From the NCBI RefSeq assembly GCF_014384965.1, contig NZ_JACRSW010000008.1, positions 49,002 through 113,001 on the forward strand: DNA of 64,000 nt, in the 5' to 3' direction. Below the pieces are notes generated by a model. It did no database searches and had not been told where the DNA came from. It saw only the letters and a program-made list of their open reading frames with translations. Made by a program: the position numbers and the translations under genes. The DNA comes from Jutongia hominis. Lineage in GTDB: Bacteria > Bacillota > Clostridia > Lachnospirales > Lachnospiraceae. This document shows positions 58,236 to 64,000 of the stretch, in pieces (positions within the stretch are counted from its first letter, which is position 1; each line of letters begins with the position of its first letter).

Positions 58236-58363
58236 TTATATATTTTGTTCCTCATCAACACCAAAAAGAATTGTTCCACCATTATAATTCGAAAAGGCAC
58301 TGACTGTTTTCAAAAAAGTATTCGTAATTGTTCCCTGAATTCTAATATTCTTGTCTCACTCAT
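58236..58363 (-). pseudogene. AlbA_2 (Schlafen-like) ATP/nucleic-acid-binding gene, 5' remnant
   Basis: ATG 58363 with AAAGGGATTG upstream encodes MSETRILEFREQ; after a one-base loss near 58324-58331 the frame continues TNTFLKTVSAFSNYNGGTIL then FGVDEE and stops at 58236-58238. This is the start of an AlbA_2/AAA_4 domain (family pattern: EFK..... FLKTISAFANxxGGTIxFGVxD). The remaining ~300 residues are gone. A further relic in the island. The rest of 57987-58585 holds no other gene. Confidence 0.75.
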
Positions 58364-58535
58364 AATAATCAATCCCTTTCCATCCCTAATGATTGTTTTT
58401 GCATGTATTATTCTTTTTTGTCCAACTGAATTGTGATAATTATTTTAATTATACCGATTTGATCTTCCAAAAGTGTAAAATAGTTTCAACCGCTGAAACT
58501 TTATCTTTTATCTTCCCCCAAAACCTGTCGTGGCA

Positions 58536-58559
58536 AATAAAAAGCAACACCCCGCTTTC
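58536..58559 (-). terminator. Weak terminator after the Fic gene
   Basis: AAAGC / GCTTT hairpin with an 8-nt GC-rich loop followed by TTATTT on the minus strand, about 27 nt after the Fic stop. Confidence 0.4.
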
Positions 58560-58585
58560 ACATAATTCTAATTCTTATTTTTCTC

Positions 58586-59476
58586 TCAATATGAAATTCT
58601 AAAATAATCCAGGTACGCCTTATATCTATTTTGCGCTGTCAAGCAAGTGTCTGTCAGATAACCTTTTTCGTTGTCCCATTCCTTCAATCCACGGTAATAG
58701 AACATTTTCAGATTATCCTCGATAATGAACGGAACAATATTGTATTTCAGACACTCCTTAAACATAATCAATCTGCCCACACGCCCATTACCATCCTGGA
58801 ACGGATGAATCCGCTCAAACTTCACATGGAAGTCCAGAATATCTTCAAAGTTCTTTTCTTCCTTGTTATTATACTCTGACAACAATTTTTTCATTTTATT
58901 TGCAACTTCTTCCGGAAGCGCAGTCTCCATACCACCAACTTCATTTGGCAATTTCTTGTAATTACCAACAGCAAACCAATCCTTTCTGGAATCACTTGTG
59001 CCATTTTTCAAAATCAGATGCAGCTCCTTAATAATTTTTTCCGTCAATGACAATTTTGCGCGATCAATAATCATATCAATGCACCGGAAATGATTTGCCG
59101 TTTCAATCACATCATCTACATTGAGCACTTCTTTTTCTATACCAATGGTATTCGTCTCAAAGATATATCGGGTCTGATCGTGAGTCAACCGACTACCTTC
59201 CATATGGTTTGAATTATATGTTAAATCAATTTGTGTCTTATGATAAATACCTCCAGAGTATTTATTTGCCTTCTCATTCTGCAAAATATCCAGCAGAGTT
59301 GTCGGCTTTTCTTTCTTCTTATTAGAACGCTCCGGCTTGGGAGCATTTTCCGGAATATTCCACATCTTTCTGGTAAGAAACGCTCCCGGAACACGCCCAT
59401 TGGCACAATAATTTCTTACACTCCGTTCAGATACATCCCATTTTTTCGCTATTTCAGCAGCTGAAAGGTATCGCAT
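58586..59476 (-). CDS. Fic-family protein with N-terminal HTH
   Basis: 296 residues. Residues 1-50 form a MerR/excisionase-like DNA-binding module (LSAAEIAKKWDVSERSVRNY, then GRVPGAF and WNIPENAPKP). The rest is a Fic domain: HPFQDGNGRVGRL active loop, and an N-terminal autoinhibition motif SNHMEG (S/T-x-x-x-E-G). Fic enzymes transfer AMP or other nucleotide parts to protein Ser/Thr/Tyr. ATG 59476 follows AAAGGAGG. The HTH module is like that at the start of the neighbouring AAA/nuclease gene. Target unknown. Confidence 0.92.
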   Translation of the reverse strand: MRYLSAAEIAKKWDVSERSVRNYCANGRVPGAFLTRKMWNIPENAPKPERSNKKKEKPTTLLDILQNEKANKYSGGIYHKTQIDLTYNSNHMEGSRLTHDQTRYIFETNTIGIEKEVLNVDDVIETANHFRCIDMIIDRAKLSLTEKIIKELHLILKNGTSDSRKDWFAVGNYKKLPNEVGGMETALPEEVANKMKKLLSEYNNKEEKNFEDILDFHVKFERIHPFQDGNGRVGRLIMFKECLKYNIVPFIIEDNLKMFYYRGLKEWDNEKGYLTDTCLTAQNRYKAYLDYFRISY

Positions 59477-59552
59477 CCACCGTCCTCCTTTCACACGATA
59501 AAAAAACATTCTATGAGTTTCTCATTGTCATGATGTCAAAAATCACACTTAC

Positions 59553-59570
59553 CGTGATTAGTATATCACG
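59553..59570. promoter_or_regulatory. Possible operator upstream of the Fic gene
   Basis: Perfect dyad CGTGAT-N6-ATCACG, 77 nt before the Fic start. It overlaps a TATACT that could be the -10; the -35 is weak. May be the site of the Fic protein's own HTH. Confidence 0.4.
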
Positions 59571-59705
59571 TTATCGGCAATAAATGCACGTATTTTGTTT
59601 TTATTATTATTTTTTGCCGACGTTGAATTAAAAAGTTTATTTTCATTTCTAATCTTCATACAGACTTAAGGGCATACTTCATATTTAATCAATGTATCAA
59701 GTTAA

Positions 59706-60332
59706 TTATTGTCTTCCATTTCCTCCCCTAGCCTCTATTTTATAACAAATAATATATCGTTGAAAGATTCCCACATCACTTGTAACTGATTTTTCAAAAA
59801 CTTCCTTTCCCATGTCCTCCATTGCTTTTTTGAATAGTTCACCATATTCTTTTCCCTCTTCTCCAATTTGAACCGCTCCCATATTTTCAAACAATTTCCG
59901 GCTAATGTGATTATCAGATAAGATTTTAACCAGAAATGCTTCTACCGGGAGTATTGACTTTAGCTGGTCAATGAAATTTTTCATAATCCGGCTACCAATC
60001 CCCTGTCCCTGATACTCTTTCAGTATCTGAATTCCAAGCTCCGGCATTTCTGAATCCAGGTTCATAACCATAACTTCACCGACATATTTTCCTGTCTTTT
60101 TATGTATTATTTTTAATTGCAATTTATTTTTGTCAAATAAAACATCTTGCCATAATTTTATTTTTAACTCTGTATCATTTAATACCGGTGATTGACCAAA
60201 TGTCTCTTCCCATATTTTATCATATAGTTTTCGGTCCTTTTCTTCATATCTGCACAATAAATATGATTCATCTTCTGTAAACATCATTCCATCCGGGCAT
60301 GTCTGATCTCTATCTAAGATATTTCTCTTCAT
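59706..60332 (-). CDS. GNAT-family N-acetyltransferase
   Basis: 208 residues. Acetyl-CoA motif A is EYQGQGIGSRIMKNFID (Q/RxxGxG/A pattern), preceded by YVGEVMVMNLDSEMPELGI and followed by NHISRKLFENMGAVQIG. Substrate unknown. Start ATG 60332 (AGAGAGGATAT upstream) is preferred over 60374. Stands alone; the 331-bp gap to its right (60333-60663) shows no gene. Confidence 0.88.
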   Translation of the reverse strand: MKRNILDRDQTCPDGMMFTEDESYLLCRYEEKDRKLYDKIWEETFGQSPVLNDTELKIKLWQDVLFDKNKLQLKIIHKKTGKYVGEVMVMNLDSEMPELGIQILKEYQGQGIGSRIMKNFIDQLKSILPVEAFLVKILSDNHISRKLFENMGAVQIGEEGKEYGELFKKAMEDMGKEVFEKSVTSDVGIFQRYIICYKIEARGGNGRQ

Positions 60333-60663
60333 ATATCCTCTCTCCCTGATTTCCATCGTATCAAAAATATACAACTAGAATATAATACACATAGAAAATA
60401 GATTACTTGTCCTTATATTACCATAATCAAAACATATTTTTGCATCAATATTATTTTAATTCATATAATTGAAAGATCTACAAAATTCCAAAGCATTACT
60501 AGCCACTAAATCAAGTATATTTATATCCATTTAGTCATCCCTTTTATTGTTGCTAAATCCTTCTTTTGAAATTTTACAAAAAATAATGTTCCAGTCAACT
60601 TTTTATTTTTAGCACCCCATCAACATCACATCTTACTACTCCTTTGCATTTTGTCAGATAATC

Positions 60664-61836
60664 TTACTTATTCATCAAATCAGTATATTCCTTCTCATTT
60701 TTTTCACATATCTCATAAACAATCTTCCAGCCTTCTCTCAATAATTCTTGCCGTTTTTTAGCTTTTGCAAATATTTTTTCCTCTATTAATCGATATATCT
60801 CCTTTTCATTATACTTCTTAAGCGAATATTTATCACTTTCCTGATCAAATGCTTTTTGAAATTCTTTAATATATTCATTTGAAAAATTTTTTTCATCACC
60901 AAGCATTATATTTTTCTTTTCTATTTTATAAAAATACTCGTCCTCTTCTTTCCACAACATGTATTTCAGTCCCATATAAAATGCTGTCCTTTTCTCTTTT
61001 TGAACGTTTGCAAATAATGCTTGATATTTTTTTCTACTTTTCTTTTGATTTGGTCTTTCTTTGTAATATAAAAAAAGCACGGTAAAAATCATTACTGTTG
61101 CACCTATCATAAGCATAACAGAAATGACTGCAATAATATTATTAACAAAAGACAAAATATCAGCACTCAACTTCAGAGAAATCCATAGAATCAATGGTAC
61201 AATCAACATTATTACCATTGTTGCCACACAACTGATTATATATTTTTTCTCTTCTTCTCTTTTAATTTTCTCTTTTTCAAGAGCAATCCATTCACTTAAT
61301 TTATCTCGACTAAAAAAACTTGTATCAAAACCAATCCATATTTCAATGACAACAATTAACCAAACAACCCAATATTGATGTTCACCACATAATATATTTT
61401 TGTTCTTTGGTTGTTCTCCCATTATTATTAAATACATTATTATCAGAGATGCACATACAACTGTAAAAAAACATTTTTTTAACCACTTATATCTTTCGAT
61501 AAAATAATTAAACTCAATCAATTTTATCCACATATCATAAATTAAAGAAGAGATTGCCATTACAAATATGATCAATCCTCCATTTTGAACAAATAAATAC
61601 ACCACTCCCATAATGCTAAGCGGCATACATTTATCTACTTTCGAATTAATAACTATAACATCTGAACCAACCATCAAAAAAATTGTTAAAAAATATATTG
61701 CCAGATGAGCGCAAAACCAAGAAGCAGGATTTAATTTGTGTTCTATTATTGTTGGTTTATAATAAATTTTATATCCTAAAAACGCAAACAAACTTGCCAC
61801 TACTGTTGCACCTAAAATCTCTATAATAATATTCAT
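60664..61836 (-). CDS. Multi-pass membrane protein of unknown function
   Basis: 390 residues with about seven membrane helices (near 3-25, 42-65, 72-103, 125-142, 155-172, 198-222 and 230-260), then a ~130-residue charged cytoplasmic tail with KAKKRQELLREGWKIVYEI. No family recognised. AGGAGG precedes the ATG. Very AT-rich, Ile/Lys-rich composition like the rest of the island. Could be an effector or transport protein; nothing in the sequence decides. Confidence 0.7.
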   Translation of the reverse strand: MNIIIEILGATVVASLFAFLGYKIYYKPTIIEHKLNPASWFCAHLAIYFLTIFLMVGSDVIVINSKVDKCMPLSIMGVVYLFVQNGGLIIFVMAISSLIYDMWIKLIEFNYFIERYKWLKKCFFTVVCASLIIMYLIIMGEQPKNKNILCGEHQYWVVWLIVVIEIWIGFDTSFFSRDKLSEWIALEKEKIKREEEKKYIISCVATMVIMLIVPLILWISLKLSADILSFVNNIIAVISVMLMIGATVMIFTVLFLYYKERPNQKKSRKKYQALFANVQKEKRTAFYMGLKYMLWKEEDEYFYKIEKKNIMLGDEKNFSNEYIKEFQKAFDQESDKYSLKKYNEKEIYRLIEEKIFAKAKKRQELLREGWKIVYEICEKNEKEYTDLMNK

Positions 61837-61950
61837 ATCTTCCCTCCTAACTTACTGTAAATCACCCTTTTTATCTCAAGCTTACCTTAGAAAAACACAT
61901 TACATTTGTAAAGCACTTTTATTTGTTACTCATTATATCTCCTCCTATCT

Positions 61951-62335
61951 TTACCGTTTTTTCCTCACCTTTTTAATTCTAAAAGTAACTTTTCTTGTTC
62001 CTTTATACCTTCCTTTTCCGGTAATCTTAATCTTTGCTTTACCGACTTTTACGTTTTTGCTATATGTAAGCTTGTAATCTGTGTTTTTCCGAAGTTTCTT
62101 CCCCTGCAATGTGATCACTACATTTGGTTTTATCTTTTTGCCGGTACATTTTTGTGGCTTTATTTTTTCACTTTGGCATATTTCAGATAGACATACTTTG
62201 GATCTGTTTTCCACATGGCATAAACTGCTGTATCTCCTGTTGTTCCATGATCGATACCGATTACTTTCTTTTTATAAGATGTTGTGTACCAGCCGGCAAA
62301 AATGTATCCTGTTCTTGAGGGGAGGGGTAAATTAT
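61951..62335 (-). pseudogene. C-terminal remnant of a surface protein (InlB-type repeat)
   Basis: The upstream half encodes the end of an InlB/Flg_new repeat (GYIFAGWYTTSYKKK ... TAVYAMWK); the downstream half is a lysine-rich beta domain (LQGKKLRKNTDYKLTYSKN, then GKAKIKITGKGRYKGTRKVTF) typical of clostridial wall proteins. The two are out of frame by one base at a run of six A (62163-62168): adding one A restores KVKKIKPQK. The signal peptide and the rest of the protein are missing upstream. Confidence 0.8.
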
Positions 62336-62445
62336 TTCTTCAAAATATCCTTTATTTTATTAAAAATTACTCTACCTCACTTCCAAAATCTACTCATTGG
62401 TATAACTGTAGTACTCTTTTTCTTTAACATAAGAGTATATTTTAA

Positions 62446-63063
62446 TCATCCTCCTATTAATTGTGTAATAATTGCCTTTTCTAACTTCTTCTGCTTCGAC
62501 GACGGCAATTTGTATGATGTTCTGACAATAACTGTTCCAACTATTTTATGTGAACCACTATCGAGACGACTCCCATCAAAGAATGCAAGATAATCATTAC
62601 GCTTATTTGCATTCTCAATGCTATCATACACTTCAACACTACCGCCACAAGCAGTACCTTTATCAATAATTGTTTTTTCTTGATCAGAAAAGTCACTTTG
62701 ATCCACCCATTTACAAGAAAAAAATATCTGCGAAGTATATTCACCTGATTTACCAAGATTTCCGTTAGGATCATTATCTTCAGTTACTGCTGATATACCT
62801 GTAATTACTTTTACCTTCTTCAAACATTTAATAATATATTGCTCTTTAGGATTGTTTACTAACGCATCCATCTTTTTTTTGCACTCTTCACTCTTGCTTT
62901 TTGAATCCTTATAATCTGAAATTGTATTGTATATATCAAGAGCCTTTTTATATTGTCCATTTGTCTGATACTCATTCGCTTTTTTATAATCAGCACTCTT
63001 ACAACCTGTAAGCACAAAACACATCGATACAATCATTAAACCTAACATCATTGTCTTTTTCAT
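62446..63063 (-). CDS. Putative lipoprotein
   Basis: 205 residues. Signal peptide with lipobox LTGC (Cys at about residue 21). Then a short TPR-like helical part (KKANEYQTNGQYKKALDIYN) and a C-terminal domain with ACGGSVEVYDSIENANKRND and YLAFFDGSRLDSGSHKIVGT. The C-terminal part suggests a ligand-binding beta fold, similar to many phage or Gram-positive lipoproteins of unknown role. ATG 63063 follows GGAGGAATG. Confidence 0.75.
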   Translation of the reverse strand: MKKTMMLGLMIVSMCFVLTGCKSADYKKANEYQTNGQYKKALDIYNTISDYKDSKSKSEECKKKMDALVNNPKEQYIIKCLKKVKVITGISAVTEDNDPNGNLGKSGEYTSQIFFSCKWVDQSDFSDQEKTIIDKGTACGGSVEVYDSIENANKRNDYLAFFDGSRLDSGSHKIVGTVIVRTSYKLPSSKQKKLEKAIITQLIGG

Positions 63064-63242
63064 AATACATTCCTCCATTTTCTGTGCATAGATATTTCAT
63101 CCAGTATATAATTTTCCAGATCTGTAATATCTTTTAGAAACGCAAAATTAATTATTACATTCCGCTCATTTTGTTTCTAATTGAATTTTTATATTTGCAA
63201 AATATATCCATATTTTACCTTTTTCAATTTTTTATTCACGGA

Positions 63243-63280
63243 AAAAAAGTTGCGAAACCATCAAATTTCACAACTTTTTT
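63243..63280 (-). terminator. Terminator overlapping the WYL gene end
   Basis: GTTGTGAAA / TTTCGCAAC stem followed by TTTTTTT on the minus strand. The WYL stop codon lies within the loop. Confidence 0.75.
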
Positions 63281-63881
63281 GTTCTATCAGTCTTTTCTTT
63301 ATTAATTCAATAAAATGCGTTGGTTCTACAACTTTAATTGTTGGTCCAAAAGAAAGTATCCGAATAACCATCTCCATCTCATCTTCTTTATCATAATAAA
63401 TCGTCACTAAATATCTATCATCAGAAACTTTTTTTGCACACTTCTTAAAATGTGCAAAATGAAGTAACACCCTCTCAAGAGTATTTCGCTGATCAGTTAG
63501 TTCAAAACTGACTTGACATATATTTTCAATCTTATTCTCTTGATAATTTGTCAAAAAAGGCTTTTTATAAAATGTACATTCTGCAATTCGTCCAAGATTA
63601 ATTGTCGTTTTAAATTTGCTATCGCTACCCACCAGTCGGAACTTATCATCCTTCTCAGAATATTCAAGATATTCCGGTAAAATAACAGAATGCAGCTTTT
63701 TACCTTTTTTACTAAAAAAATATACATCCAACGGTATTTTTTTCTGTATTGCCTCCAAAATTAAACGAAAGTTAGCAATATATCCGGCATCAGAATATGG
63801 ATCTCCATCATCATATTGGTCAAAAATACTAATATCTGATGGAAGAAACAGTGGTTCTACATCAGAAAATTTCATATTCAT
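63261..63881 (-). CDS. WYL-domain protein lacking the HTH part
   Basis: 206 residues: VEPLFLPSDISIFDQYDDGD, then the WYL domain (LDVYFFSKKGKKLHSVILPE, YLEYSEKDDKFRLVG) and the C-terminal extension IRILSFGPTIKVVEP...FIELIKKRL. Full-length family members are ~320 residues with an N-terminal winged helix; here the product starts in what is usually the linker. In-frame stops lie directly upstream of the ATG and no HTH is visible up to the window end. Either a 5'-truncated gene or a stand-alone ligand-sensing protein. Confidence 0.8.
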   Translation of the reverse strand: MNMKFSDVEPLFLPSDISIFDQYDDGDPYSDAGYIANFRLILEAIQKKIPLDVYFFSKKGKKLHSVILPEYLEYSEKDDKFRLVGSDSKFKTTINLGRIAECTFYKKPFLTNYQENKIENICQVSFELTDQRNTLERVLLHFAHFKKCAKKVSDDRYLVTIYYDKEDEMEMVIRILSFGPTIKVVEPTHFIELIKKRLIEQKSCEI

Positions 63882-64000
63882 CTTGTATGATAATTAGGAA
63901 GTTAATTATCACACGTTTCCTTTCTTTTAATATCGTGGTTCAATACAATTCAGATACTATGGACTTTTGATGTTTATTCTGTAGCTTGACTACTCAACTG

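Overview
The window looks like a chromosome segment of a spore-forming, low-GC Gram-positive anaerobe of the Lachnospiraceae / Clostridia type. The evidence is a spoIIR gene, AGGAGG-type ribosome sites before nearly every gene, several clostridial families of unknown function (DUF1934, DUF4358, DUF402, CotH), a phosphoketolase, and an F-type ATP synthase whose c subunit carries a Na+-site signature. Species cannot be fixed from the sequence alone.

Layout. 1-3083: a sensor kinase / LytTR regulator / sensor kinase cluster, followed by a tRNA-Arg(CCT). 3305-21882: mostly minus-strand cell-envelope genes. These include two D,D-carboxypeptidases (PBP5-like and VanY-like), an NlpC/P60 hydrolase with SH3 domains and a 42-bp repeat linker, an MBOAT O-acyltransferase between two DHHW-family partners, DUF4358, YdcF, an acyl-ACP thioesterase, an ArsR-type regulator, a family 2 glycosyltransferase, class A PBP1 and PlsC. 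SpoIIR and DUF1934 genes lie on the plus strand among them. 22397-31381: ispE, an unknown 209-residue protein, a 526-bp inverted repeat, DUF389, CotH and phosphoketolase. 31873-39382: a complete atp operon (two small AtpI/AtpZ-like proteins, then B-E-F-H-A-G-D-C). 39670-48791: DUF402, serS, a CAP protein, a degenerate PAS/GGDEF/EAL protein, galK, VanZ and a low-molecular-weight tyrosine phosphatase.

48960-63881 is an accessory island that reads as more AT-rich and holds many broken genes. It contains a TIR/DUF4062-like effector candidate, a Tn916-type integrase with three in-frame stops plus its excisionase, and two paralogous two-gene modules (small HTH protein plus coiled-coil protein) that flank a phage-type gene, a metallophosphoesterase remnant and a divergent tRNA-Thr. 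Further right are an AAA-ATPase/PD-(D/E)XK gene and a Fic gene that share the same kind of N-terminal DNA-binding module, an AlbA_2 remnant, a GNAT, a multi-pass membrane protein, a surface-protein remnant, a lipoprotein and an HTH-less WYL protein.

The most interesting signals are the duplicated HTH/coiled-coil module, the 526-bp inverted repeat, a five-copy short dispersed motif that sits 23-26 nt before three start codons, the two HTH-tagged effectors with an iteron-like operator, the apparent division of catalytic parts between the two kinases, and the predicted Na+ specificity of the ATP synthase. All calls come from reading the sequence; no database search was run.
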